Assembly (NCBI GenBank): GCA_947073645.1
Contig: CAMTMK010000001.1
Span: 62,001-126,000, forward strand
Origin: an uncultured bacterium
GTDB taxonomy: Bacteria; Cyanobacteriota; Vampirovibrionia; Gastranaerophilales; Gastranaerophilaceae
Direction: 5' to 3'
Length of the DNA: 64,000 nt
The notes beneath the pieces were generated by a model. It was not told the DNA's origin, made no database searches, and was given only the letters and a program-made list of their open reading frames with translations. Below, one piece after another: positions 1-8,290 of the stretch (position 1 is its first letter; every line of letters starts with the position of its first letter). Position numbers and translations under genes: made by a program.

Positions 1-15
1 CAAGAGCGTATTTCA

Positions 16-249
16 TTACTCCTCAGCCATAAATTCTTGACGAGCAGCTTGAATAGCTTCTTCCAACAAATCCAATTGATCAGGTGCAAAAGTAACGCCT
101 TTTTTAGTAGGAAGCCAAGTTGCGCCTTCATCTGTTGTATAGAATATTCTCATATTCAAATAACTTCTGCCTTTGTATTCACTAACAGAAATCTGTAATT
201 GTTCTGTGTCGCTTCTTTCAATAGTAGCCAAAATTTTTGCATCTGCCAT
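16..249 (-). CDS. PC4/YdbC-family single-strand nucleic-acid binding protein
   Basis: A 77-aa protein resembling the bacterial PC4 (p15 coactivator/YdbC) family, which binds single-stranded DNA or RNA as a dimer. The sequence shows the compact beta-rich pattern of the family: SVSEYKGRSYLNMRIFYTTDEG in outline, then GATWLPTKKGVTF and a C-terminal amphipathic helix (about residues 55-75). The start is set by an AAGGAGAG site just upstream. It is divergent from dapB across 65 bp, so the two probably share a promoter region containing a TATGGTATCATAA-like AT-rich core. The family is supported by pattern only. The role, transcription or replication related, is inferred. Confidence 0.72.
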   Translation of the reverse strand: MADAKILATIERSDTEQLQISVSEYKGRSYLNMRIFYTTDEGATWLPTKKGVTFAPDQLDLLEEAIQAARQEFMAEE

Positions 250-314
250 AATCTTCTCTCCTTATAAAATTTACTTTTTTATGGTATCATAAAAATAATA
301 AGGAGAGAAAAATT

Positions 315-1064
315 ATGATTAAAATAGCAGTATGCGGAGCGTTAGGAAAAATGGGGCAAGAAGTTTGTCAGGCGGTTACAGATTGTCCTGAAACAGAACT
401 TATTGCAAAAATTGATATAGCATCAGACCATATGTATCACACAATTGAAGAAGCTCACAGGGTTGAAGATATTGATGTATTAATTGATTTTACACAACCT
501 AAATCAATTTATGAAAACGCATTGTACTGCTTAAATAACGGAATAAAAATCGTAATCGGCACAACAGGCTTGACCGATGAGCAGATTGCAGAATTAAAAA
601 GACTTTCTGAAGAAAACAATACAGGATGTTTAATCGCTCCAAACTTTTCTACAGGTGCGGTTTTAATGATGATGTTTGCACAGCAGGCAGCAAAATATTT
701 TGATAATGCCGAAATCATTGAACTTCACCACAACCAAAAGAAAGATGCACCGTCAGGTACTGCGATTAAAACAGCATTGATGATGTCTGAGGCAAAAGAA
801 ACATTCAAAAAAGGCAACTGCGCGGAAACAGAAACAATTAAAGGTTCACGCGGCGGAACATCATACTCTGATATCCAAATCCATTCTGTCAGAATGCCGG
901 GTTACATTGCATCGCAGGAAGTAATTTTCGGTTCATCAGGTCAAATTTTCAAAATCAGACACGATTCAATGGACAGAAAATGTTATATGGACGGCATTTT
1001 ACTTGCTGTAAAACACGTTGCTGAAAAAAATGATTTTACTTACGGATTAGAGAATATTTTATAG
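315..1064 (+). CDS. dapB: 4-hydroxy-tetrahydrodipicolinate reductase
   Basis: Reduces 4-hydroxy-tetrahydrodipicolinate with NAD(P)H in the diaminopimelate branch that feeds lysine and peptidoglycan. The N-terminal nucleotide-binding glycine motif GALGKMG lies at residues 8-14. The catalytic signature ELHHNQKKDAPSGTA is at 136-150 and contains the catalytic His pair and Lys. At 249 aa it is slightly shorter than the enterobacterial enzyme, which is common. An AAGGAGAG ribosome site sits 8 bp before the ATG. asd follows after 9 bp on the same strand, so the two enzymes are probably co-transcribed. Confidence 0.96.
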   Translation: MIKIAVCGALGKMGQEVCQAVTDCPETELIAKIDIASDHMYHTIEEAHRVEDIDVLIDFTQPKSIYENALYCLNNGIKIVIGTTGLTDEQIAELKRLSEENNTGCLIAPNFSTGAVLMMMFAQQAAKYFDNAEIIELHHNQKKDAPSGTAIKTALMMSEAKETFKKGNCAETETIKGSRGGTSYSDIQIHSVRMPGYIASQEVIFGSSGQIFKIRHDSMDRKCYMDGILLAVKHVAEKNDFTYGLENIL

Positions 1065-1073
1065 GGAGAAAAA

Positions 1074-2093
1074 ATGAGCAGAAAACCAAACATTGCAATA
1101 TTAGGCGCGACAGGCGTTGTAGGAAGAGAGATTACTAAAATCGTTGACGAATTAAAAATCGATTTCAACGAAATCAAATTTTTATCAAGCCCAAAGTCAG
1201 CAGGTACAAAACTTGAATTTCAAGGCAAAACCTACACGGTTGAAGAAGCAAAACCTGAAAGCTTTGACGGCGTAAATATTGTACTCGCTTCTGCAGGCGG
1301 TTCAACTTCTCAAAAATTCGCTCCAGAAATCGTAAAAAGAGGAGGAGTTTTAATCGACAATTCATCTGCATTCAGAATGGAAAAAGATGTTCCGCTCGTT
1401 ATCGCTTATGTTAATGATGAAGATTTAAAAAAGCACAAAGGGATTATCGCAAACCCGAACTGCTCAACTTCACAATTGATGCTTGTATTAAAACCTTTAC
1501 ACGAAAAAGCAAAAATCAAAAGACTTATCGTATCAACTTATCAAGCAGTATCAGGCGCAGGCTTAGCAGCAATCAACGAACTTCGTGACGATACAAAAGC
1601 AAACCTTGCAGGCGAAACTTTTGAAAATAAATGTTTCAAAAAACCGATTTCATTCAACGTAATCCCGCAAATAGACGTATTCTGCGAAAACGGTTATACA
1701 AAAGAAGAAATGAAAGTTGTTAAGGAAACTAAAAAAATTCTTCACCTTGATAAGGAAACTCCGATTTCCTGCACAGCAGCACGCGTTCCGGTATTCAACG
1801 GACACTCGGAAGCAGTTGATATCGAATTTGAAGAAGAAATTTCACCTGATGAAGTTCGCGAAATTTTGAAAAACTCATTCGGATTAGAAGTTATTGACAA
1901 CCCTGAAAACTTTGAATACCCGACAACACGTGACGCGTCAGGCGTAGACCCTGTATTTGTCGGTCGTATTCGCAAAAACCTTGCGTTCAAAAACGGTATT
2001 TCACTTTGGTGTGTTGCAGACAACTTAAGAATTGGTGCAGCACTCAATACCGTAAGAATTTGTCAAAAAGTTATTGAAATGGGACTTTTCTAA
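1074..2093 (+). CDS. asd: aspartate-semialdehyde dehydrogenase
   Basis: NADPH-dependent reduction of aspartyl phosphate to aspartate semialdehyde, the branch point to lysine, diaminopimelate, threonine and methionine. The NADP-binding GATGVVG is at residues 11-17. The catalytic Cys130 lies in ANPNCSTSQ, and the substrate-side VPVFNGHSEAV carries His244. The length of 339 aa matches the family. The ribosome site GGGAG is directly upstream. The stop codon shares one base with the start of rfaE2 (TAATG), so translation is probably coupled. Placement between dapB and lipid A genes suggests one cell-envelope-oriented operon. Confidence 0.96.
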   Translation: MSRKPNIAILGATGVVGREITKIVDELKIDFNEIKFLSSPKSAGTKLEFQGKTYTVEEAKPESFDGVNIVLASAGGSTSQKFAPEIVKRGGVLIDNSSAFRMEKDVPLVIAYVNDEDLKKHKGIIANPNCSTSQLMLVLKPLHEKAKIKRLIVSTYQAVSGAGLAAINELRDDTKANLAGETFENKCFKKPISFNVIPQIDVFCENGYTKEEMKVVKETKKILHLDKETPISCTAARVPVFNGHSEAVDIEFEEEISPDEVREILKNSFGLEVIDNPENFEYPTTRDASGVDPVFVGRIRKNLAFKNGISLWCVADNLRIGAALNTVRICQKVIEMGLF

Positions 2094-2557
2094 TGCTTAT
2101 CAAACGCGAAGAAGTTAAAGATTTAATAAACAAAATTCACAATCAAGGCAAAACGGTAGTAACAACTAACGGATGTTTTGACATACTTCATGTCGGACAT
2201 GTCCGTTACTTAGAAAAAACAAAGACTTTTGGAGATTACTTAATCGTACTGTTAAATTCCGATAAGTCTGTCCGTTCAATTAAAGGCCCGACACGTCCGA
2301 TTAATTGTGAAGAAGATCGCGCAGAAATATTAAGCGCTTTGAAATGTGTAGATTATGTGGTATTATTTGATGAAGACAGTCCAAGAAATCTCTTGGATGA
2401 AATGAAACCCGATGTATACACAAAAGGCGCAGACTATACAATGGAAACACTTCCAGAAGCAGACATTATGCGCAAAAACAACACAAGGGTTGAGTTTATA
2501 GAATTTGTTGAAGGGAAATCAACTACAAAAACAATAGCAAAAATTAATAAGGAGTAA
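2093..2557 (+). CDS. rfaE2: D-glycero-beta-D-manno-heptose 1-phosphate adenylyltransferase (RfaE2/HldC type)
   Basis: Stand-alone nucleotidyltransferase domain that would form ADP-heptose for LPS core. The cytidylyltransferase-fold signature TNGCFDILHVGH is at residues 25-36, with the HxGH motif at 33-36. At 154 aa there is only the adenylyltransferase half of the fused enterobacterial HldE; no kinase domain is present here. The start overlaps the asd stop by one base. lpxD follows after 5 bp, preceded by AAGGAG. Heptose use is inferred from family and neighbours; related cytidylyltransferases of other specificity share the fold. Confidence 0.88.
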   Translation: MLIKREEVKDLINKIHNQGKTVVTTNGCFDILHVGHVRYLEKTKTFGDYLIVLLNSDKSVRSIKGPTRPINCEEDRAEILSALKCVDYVVLFDEDSPRNLLDEMKPDVYTKGADYTMETLPEADIMRKNNTRVEFIEFVEGKSTTKTIAKINKE

Positions 2558-2562
2558 TAAAT

Positions 2563-3666
2563 ATGCCAACTTTTACATTAGAAGAAATTACACATATCAC
2601 AGAAGGTATGTTGACTAAGGTTGAAGATGCAAAGATTACACAAATTGCACCACCTTTACTTGCAGATGAAAACACATTAGCACTTGCTTTGGGCGAAGAA
2701 GAAATTGCAAATTTAGCAAAATCAAAAGCAAAAGCAGCACTTGTACCGTTAGGCGTTCAAATCCCTAACCTTACAACAATCGAAGTTGAAAGACCTCGTC
2801 TTGCTATGATGAAATTGCTTAACATGTTCTACGTTCCGCCTGTTGTAAATAAAGGTGTTCACCCGACAGCAACAGTTCACGAAACAGCTAAATTAGGTGA
2901 AAATGTTCAAATCGGTCCAAACGTTGTAATTTCTCATGATGCAGTAATTGGCGACAACACAAAAATTTTAGCTAACAGCTACATCGGCGGCGGCGCTGTT
3001 GTTGGTAAAAACTGCTTGTTCCATGCGGGTGTAAACATCGGCGATAGAGTTCAAGTAGGCAATGACGTAATCCTTCACCACGGCGTATCTTTAGGCGCTG
3101 ACGGTTTCAGCTTTGTTACAGAAAACCCTGACAACATTGAACAGGCAAGAAAAGACGGCGAAATTAAAGAAGCAAACGCAAAACACGTAATCTTTAAAAT
3201 CCCTTCAATTGGTTCAGTTGTAATCGGTAACAACGTAGAAATCGGCGCTAACACTGCAATCGACCGTGGAACAATCGAAAACACAACAATCGGCGATAAT
3301 ACAAAAATTGACGACCTTGTTATGATTGGTCACAACTGTAAAGTTGGCGAAGGCTGTTTAATCGTATCTCAAGTAGGTATCGCAGGAAGCTGTGTAATCG
3401 GCGACAGAGTTGTAATCGCAGGTCAGGCAGGTCTTGCAGATCACATTGAAATCGGTTCTGACACAATCATTACTGCAAAAGCAGGGGTTACAAAATCATT
3501 CCCTGAAAAATCAATCGTTGTAGGTATTCCTGCAATGCCAAGAAAAGATTTCATCAAACAATTAAAAACAATGAAAGATGCACAAGAAATCTTTGCTAAA
3601 TTCAGAAAATATGAACCGCTTTTAAGAGAATTTGAGGAAAACATTAATAATGACCACAATTCTTAA
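2563..3666 (+). CDS. lpxD: UDP-3-O-acylglucosamine N-acyltransferase
   Basis: Third enzyme of lipid A synthesis, transferring a 3-hydroxyacyl chain from ACP to the 2-amino group. The protein (367 aa) has a family-typical N-terminal uridine-binding domain (about 1-100). A long left-handed beta-helix of hexapeptide repeats follows (about 100-320), including a GADGFSF segment and the MIGHNCKVG segment with the expected catalytic His. A C-terminal helical arm completes it. AAGGAG lies upstream of the ATG. The 3' end overlaps the start of lpxC by 17 bp, so the two are translationally linked. Confidence 0.95.
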   Translation: MPTFTLEEITHITEGMLTKVEDAKITQIAPPLLADENTLALALGEEEIANLAKSKAKAALVPLGVQIPNLTTIEVERPRLAMMKLLNMFYVPPVVNKGVHPTATVHETAKLGENVQIGPNVVISHDAVIGDNTKILANSYIGGGAVVGKNCLFHAGVNIGDRVQVGNDVILHHGVSLGADGFSFVTENPDNIEQARKDGEIKEANAKHVIFKIPSIGSVVIGNNVEIGANTAIDRGTIENTTIGDNTKIDDLVMIGHNCKVGEGCLIVSQVGIAGSCVIGDRVVIAGQAGLADHIEIGSDTIITAKAGVTKSFPEKSIVVGIPAMPRKDFIKQLKTMKDAQEIFAKFRKYEPLLREFEENINNDHNS

Positions 3667-4480
3667 GGAAATTTCAATAACAGGCAACGGCTTGATGAAA
3701 AACAAGCCGTGCACTGTTAGATTTGTTCCTTCAAAAGAGGGAAAAATCAGATATTTTGTTGGCGATGAAGTGTTTGATGCAACTGTTGATAATGTTCTTG
3801 CTACGGATCATTGTGTTGTGATGGGTAAGAACAAAAAGAATTCTACAATGCTTACAGAGCACTTATCAGCGGCTTTGGCTTTCTGCGGAATTGACAGTAT
3901 CGATATTTATATGGATGAAACAGAAGTTCCCGCACTCGACGGAAGCTCTAAGGAATGGGTAGAACTTTTCAAAAAAGCAGGGATTGAAAAACACTTCTTT
4001 TCAAAACCAAAATATTACACTGTTTCAGAGCCTGTTTATTACCTTAACGGCAAAACAAGCCTTGTAATTCTTCCGTCTGACGAACTTTATATTTCTTATG
4101 CGGTAAATTATGACCACAAAGATTTGACAAGACGCTGGATTGCATATAATCCTAAAAACCAACAAGAGATTATTGAAGCAAGAACTTTCGGATTTTACAA
4201 GGATTTGAAAAAATATCAGATGCTTGGTTTTGCCCAAGGCGTAACTATTGAAAACACATTAGGTTTGACAGATGAAGGCTATACATCAGATTTGCGTTCT
4301 GAGAATGAACCTATAAAACATAAAATACTCGATTTAATCGGTGATTTGTATTTAACAGGCGTAAACCCGTTAAATTTGAAATGCCAAATCTTAGTAAAAG
4401 AGGCAGGACATGCAGTCCATGTTAAGACTGCAAAAATATTGAAAGAGAAATTGATAGATTATAAACGGGAGCGAACTTAA
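3650..4480 (+). CDS. lpxC: UDP-3-O-acyl-N-acetylglucosamine deacetylase
   Basis: Zinc deacetylase, the committed step of lipid A synthesis. I choose the ATG at 3650 over an upstream TTG at 3632 because GAGGAAA lies at a good distance before it. With this start the protein is 276 aa, somewhat short for the family. The zinc ligands are visible as His71 (in TEHLSAAL), His224 and Asp228 (HKILD). Glu70 and His254 (GHAVH) are the expected catalytic pair. The gene overlaps the end of lpxD. About 70 bp separate it from fabZ, in the order seen in many Gram-negatives. Confidence 0.95.
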   Translation: MTTILKEISITGNGLMKNKPCTVRFVPSKEGKIRYFVGDEVFDATVDNVLATDHCVVMGKNKKNSTMLTEHLSAALAFCGIDSIDIYMDETEVPALDGSSKEWVELFKKAGIEKHFFSKPKYYTVSEPVYYLNGKTSLVILPSDELYISYAVNYDHKDLTRRWIAYNPKNQQEIIEARTFGFYKDLKKYQMLGFAQGVTIENTLGLTDEGYTSDLRSENEPIKHKILDLIGDLYLTGVNPLNLKCQILVKEAGHAVHVKTAKILKEKLIDYKRERT

Positions 4481-4549
4481 GCGAGCGACTAACAGGAGAT
4501 TTAAAAATTTAACAAAAATTGACAAAGAGGATAAAAAAAGGAGAAAAAA

Positions 4550-5002
4550 ATGACAGAAGAAACTAAAACAGAAGCTTTGACCTTTGACATTATGGAAATC
4601 ATGGAAATGATTCCTCATCGTTATCCATTCTTACTTGTAGACAGAATTACAGAATGTATCCCTGGAAAAAGCTGTAAAGGCTACAAAAATATGACAATGA
4701 ACGAAGGATTTTTCCAAGGTCACTTCCCTAACAACCCTATTATGCCGGGCGTATTGCAATTAGAAGCTATGGCACAATGTTCAGCACCAATCTTGATGAC
4801 AATGCCTGAATATAAAGGTAAATTAACTCTATATGCAGGAGTTGACGGTGTAAGATTTAAAAATATTGTTCGTCCTGGTGACAGATTTGATATGGAAATC
4901 GAAGTTATCAAAGTAAAAGGCCCTGTTTGCAAAGCTCACGGTGTCGGAAAAGTTGACGGCAAAGTTTGCGTAGAAGCAGATATGACTTTCGCGTTTAAAT
5001 AA
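4550..5002 (+). CDS. fabZ: 3-hydroxyacyl-[ACP] dehydratase
   Basis: Hot-dog-fold dehydratase of fatty-acid elongation. It competes with LpxA for 3-hydroxyacyl-ACP, which explains its place among lpx genes. Characteristic segments are IPHRYPFLLVDR (21-32), GHFPNNPIMPGV with catalytic His58, and LEAMAQ with Glu72. The length of 150 aa is normal. An AAGGAGAAAAAA site precedes the ATG. A strong terminator follows only a few bases after the stop, so the dapB-to-fabZ run probably ends here. Confidence 0.96.
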   Translation: MTEETKTEALTFDIMEIMEMIPHRYPFLLVDRITECIPGKSCKGYKNMTMNEGFFQGHFPNNPIMPGVLQLEAMAQCSAPILMTMPEYKGKLTLYAGVDGVRFKNIVRPGDRFDMEIEVIKVKGPVCKAHGVGKVDGKVCVEADMTFAFK

Positions 5003-5006
5003 AAAT

Positions 5007-5035
5007 AAAAAATCCCCTTTAAAAGGGGATTTTTA
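5007..5035 (+). terminator. intrinsic terminator after fabZ
   Basis: AATCCCC and GGGGATT arms enclose a TTTAAAA loop and are followed by a T run. It sits directly after the fabZ stop codon. Confidence 0.92.
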
Positions 5036-5071
5036 CTAGCAAAAAAAATTTTCACGGATTTTATAAAAAAT

Positions 5072-6652
5072 ATGAGAATTACAAATATACAACCCAGATT
5101 AACATCAAAATTTAATATTAATAATTACCAAACTACCCCGCAACAATCAATCCAAGAACAGCCAAAATATGACAAGCTACCATCAACACAGCAATATTTA
5201 GCTTTTACGGGCGGAGCAAGCCTTAACCTTGCAGAAACAGTAAAAAAATTGGATATACTTGCCAGGAAAAATTCCAAAACTTATCCGCCAAACATACGCG
5301 AATGGCTTGAACTAGCACTTGAAGAAGGCAGTAAGGCAAAAGAAACGCTTATAACCGTTCATAAAAAATATTTTTCAAGTCTTAAAGACTGCTTTACTCT
5401 TGATGAAGTCAAAACCAGATTTCCTGAATTTCAAGATGTTATACCCGCAAGCACTGTAAAACCGCAAGAAGGTTCATTACTTGATAAATTTCAAAAAGGC
5501 GAATTGGAATTCTTTGATAATGATGAAGACTTATCGGTTCAGTTAATAAAATTATACTGGGGCGAAGGTTTCTCATTAAATGATTTGAAACGCTATGCTG
5601 ATGGAATTGATTTGTATCATACAATGAAAAGATTAAATATTCCAAGAGCAAGCCAAGATTACGGTCATTATTTAAAATTTTCAGATCCCCAATACAATGA
5701 ACGCCTGACTGCTGAAATGACAGAAAAGCGCCTGCAAGCTCTTGACCGACGTGCTCAAATCCAAGAGGGTGAACCTGTACACATTCCACGCGGACCGCTT
5801 TCAGAACAGCATAAACAAAGAATTTCAGAAGGATTAAATCGTTATCATCAAGAAAATCCCGAAGCAGTTTATCAAATGTCTGAAAGACGAAAAGAATTCT
5901 ACAGACAGAATCCAGAACGCGCCGAAGAACTAAGCAGAGTGCTAAAAAAAGCCTTGGGAGTAAACAGCGGTGAAAATATCAGAAAAGCAATGAGCAGATT
6001 TTTTAAAGGTAAAAAAATCCCAATGCCTAACCTTGAAGAACCTGCAACAATGACAAGAGAACAATCTCGAACTATGGGTGAATTCTGGGGAGCAAATCCA
6101 TGGGCAAAAAAATCATGGTCAAAAGCTATGGAATACGGCTGGAAAAAAGTAAAACAAGAAAACGAAGCCGTATTTATTGTAAGACTTTGCCCTGATGAAA
6201 TTCTCAGATATGTAGAACAAAAAGCCGGTGTAAAACCAGGAACACTTGACTTTGATACCAAATACAATCCTTATACACACAAAAGTTGGATGAATGAGGA
6301 AGATGCTAAAATATTTACAGAACACACAGACATTGAAGGCATCAATAACCTTATGGCAGATACATATCAAATGTCAATATTCAGAATGTTTGATAACCTC
6401 AGGAATTTACCCAAACATAAACCAACAAAAAAAGAAAATGAATTTGAAGCGATACTAAGAAGCATTATGCAATATAATAAACTTAAAGATGGTTATAAAA
6501 TTCAAACAACAGAAGAAGCACGTGATGATTTTATTTTACTTGCAAGACTTGCGGCAGAAAGCATGGATGACAGATTAATAGATATAGTAAATAAATCTCT
6601 TAACGAAGCTTATGAAAGTGCTAAAGTATTCCACAATTTCATATTAAAATAA
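5072..6652 (+). CDS. hypothetical protein with FTGG-type N-terminus and NUMOD3-like repeats
   Basis: Unrecognised 526-aa protein inserted between fabZ and lpxA. The N-terminus is low in charge and Gln/Asn/Thr-rich, and ends in AFTGG (about residue 50), a style I associate with lineage-specific Gastranaerophilales proteins. Around residues 245-360 there is a basic helical stretch with a repeating pattern: aromatic residues followed by NP and then Ser/Lys, as in NRYHQENPEA, EFYRQNPERA and EFWGANPWA. PLSEQHKQRISEGL resembles NUMOD3 DNA-binding motifs. No signal peptide or membrane helix is evident. It has only a weak ribosome site. Function is unknown; DNA binding is a guess. Confidence 0.8.
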   Translation: MRITNIQPRLTSKFNINNYQTTPQQSIQEQPKYDKLPSTQQYLAFTGGASLNLAETVKKLDILARKNSKTYPPNIREWLELALEEGSKAKETLITVHKKYFSSLKDCFTLDEVKTRFPEFQDVIPASTVKPQEGSLLDKFQKGELEFFDNDEDLSVQLIKLYWGEGFSLNDLKRYADGIDLYHTMKRLNIPRASQDYGHYLKFSDPQYNERLTAEMTEKRLQALDRRAQIQEGEPVHIPRGPLSEQHKQRISEGLNRYHQENPEAVYQMSERRKEFYRQNPERAEELSRVLKKALGVNSGENIRKAMSRFFKGKKIPMPNLEEPATMTREQSRTMGEFWGANPWAKKSWSKAMEYGWKKVKQENEAVFIVRLCPDEILRYVEQKAGVKPGTLDFDTKYNPYTHKSWMNEEDAKIFTEHTDIEGINNLMADTYQMSIFRMFDNLRNLPKHKPTKKENEFEAILRSIMQYNKLKDGYKIQTTEEARDDFILLARLAAESMDDRLIDIVNKSLNEAYESAKVFHNFILK

Positions 6653-6721
6653 TATAAATAATAGTGAAATTGCGAAATTTTATACTATAATTAAGTTTAT
6701 AGTAAAAGAAAGAGAGAATTT

Positions 6722-7525
6722 ATGATAGACAAAACCGCAATTATCCACCCATCAGCAAAAATCGCTGAGGATGCAATTATAGGACCATATGTAGTTATAG
6801 GCGAAAACGTAACAATCGGAGCAAGAACAAGAGTGATCTCAAACGCTCATATTGAATTTGCCGAAATCGGTGAAGATTGTACAATATCTCCATTTGCAAC
6901 AATCGGTTCCGAACCTCAAGATTTGGGCTACAAAGGCGAACCTACAAAAGTTGTAATCGGTGACGGCACAATTATCAAAGAAAACGTAACTATTCACAGA
7001 GGTGCAGCTTGCGGTGATTTTACTACAAGAATTGGTAAAAAATGTTTATTAATGGTAGGTTCTCACGTTGCACACAACTGCGTACTTGATGATCAGGTAA
7101 TTCTTGCAAACCTTGTAACATTAGGCGGTCACGTTCATGTAGGTTTTGGCGCATTTGTCGGCGGAATGAGCGTATTCCACCAAAATATCAGAATAGGTGA
7201 TATGGCTATTATCAGCGGATTTTCAGCATCACGTCAAGATATTTTACCATACTCTAAAGGTGAAGGCAGACCTCCTGTTCCACGCGGACTTAACGTCATC
7301 GCAATGAAACGCAGAGGTGTTTCTCAAGAAGTCAGAACAGCTACTAATGAAGCCTTCAAATTGTTAATTTCTGATGAATACAATACTACTCAAGCTATTG
7401 AAAAAATTAAAGCAGAAATTCCAATGAATGAATATATTGAAAAAATGATTGAATTCATCCAAACATCAAAACGAGGAGTGCTTTTAAAATCTCATAAATC
7501 AGGACATGAATCATTAGAGGATTAG
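6722..7525 (+). CDS. lpxA: acyl-[ACP]--UDP-N-acetylglucosamine O-acyltransferase
   Basis: First enzyme of lipid A synthesis, putting a 3-hydroxyacyl chain on the 3-OH of UDP-GlcNAc. It shows about ten hexapeptide turns from residue 10 to about 180, the LpxA-specific GSEPQDLGYKGE stretch (62-73), and catalytic His118 in HVAHNC. The C-terminal helical domain carries RRGVSQE-like residues. The length of 267 aa is normal. Its own promoter is likely: TATACT/TATAAT boxes lie 30-55 bp upstream, with an AAGAGAG ribosome site. The next reading frame starts 3 bp after its stop. Confidence 0.96.
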   Translation: MIDKTAIIHPSAKIAEDAIIGPYVVIGENVTIGARTRVISNAHIEFAEIGEDCTISPFATIGSEPQDLGYKGEPTKVVIGDGTIIKENVTIHRGAACGDFTTRIGKKCLLMVGSHVAHNCVLDDQVILANLVTLGGHVHVGFGAFVGGMSVFHQNIRIGDMAIISGFSASRQDILPYSKGEGRPPVPRGLNVIAMKRRGVSQEVRTATNEAFKLLISDEYNTTQAIEKIKAEIPMNEYIEKMIEFIQTSKRGVLLKSHKSGHESLED

Positions 7526-7528
7526 GCA

Positions 7529-8247
7529 ATGTTTGTAAAAGCTAAAAACTGCCCCCCCCCCAAAAATCTAGCATTATAAAAGCATTTACACTTGCAGAAA
7601 TTTTAATTACATTGGGTGTAATCGGCATTGTTGCAGCGATAACTATGCCGACGTTAATCCAAAATCATAAGAAAAAAGTTGCTGTTACACAGTTAAAGGC
7701 AACATATTCAATCCTTTCACAGGCGTTAGAAACTTCAAAAAATGAAAATGGCGATATTGCAACATGGGATTTTGAATTAAACAATATTGATTTTGCAAAC
7801 AAATATGTTTTGCCTTATTTAAAAATTGCATCAACAAACAACTATTATTGGGCAGTAAAAGCTCGTATGCCAAACGGCGGTCAATATTTAGCCTGGCCTG
7901 CTAATGAAAATAAAATGAAAGAAAACCCAATATATATTCTACCGAACGGTTCTGCAATTATTATTGCGCATTTTCTTGATTTACGCATAGAAGCTGTCAT
8001 TGATATTAATGGACTTAAAGGACCAAATTTGCTAGGCATAGACGGTTTTGTTTTTTATTACAACCCAAATGAAAATAAATTAACTCCACTTGGCTATAAC
8101 TTAAAAAGAGATGAACTGCTCGGCGGAACAAACAGTGATTATTCTTGCTCAAAAACCTTAAATATCGGTAATTATTACCAAGGCTCCTGGTGCGCATCAG
8201 TTATTATGCAGGATGGCTGGGAAATTAAAGACGATTATCCATGGTAA
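7529..8247 (+). CDS. pseudopilin-like protein, interrupted at a 10-C tract (out of frame as read)
   Basis: The ATG at 7529 has an AGAGG site 8 bp upstream and begins 3 bp after lpxA. As written, translation passes ten consecutive C residues (7552-7561) and stops at 7577-7579 after 16 codons. One extra C would join it to the downstream frame. The result would have a short leader, then a type III signal (KAFTLAEILITLGVIG), a hydrophobic N-terminal helix, and a 200-aa secreted-type domain ending DGWEIKDDYPW. The downstream frame has no ATG near its start, which supports a single gene. The product would be processed by prepilin peptidase and belong to a type IV pilus or type II secretion-like fibre. 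It may be phase-variable or a sequencing artefact. Confidence 0.8.
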
Positions 8248-8290
8248 AATTTTTGTTTTTTGCTAAAATAATAAAAACAGGAGGTTTACT

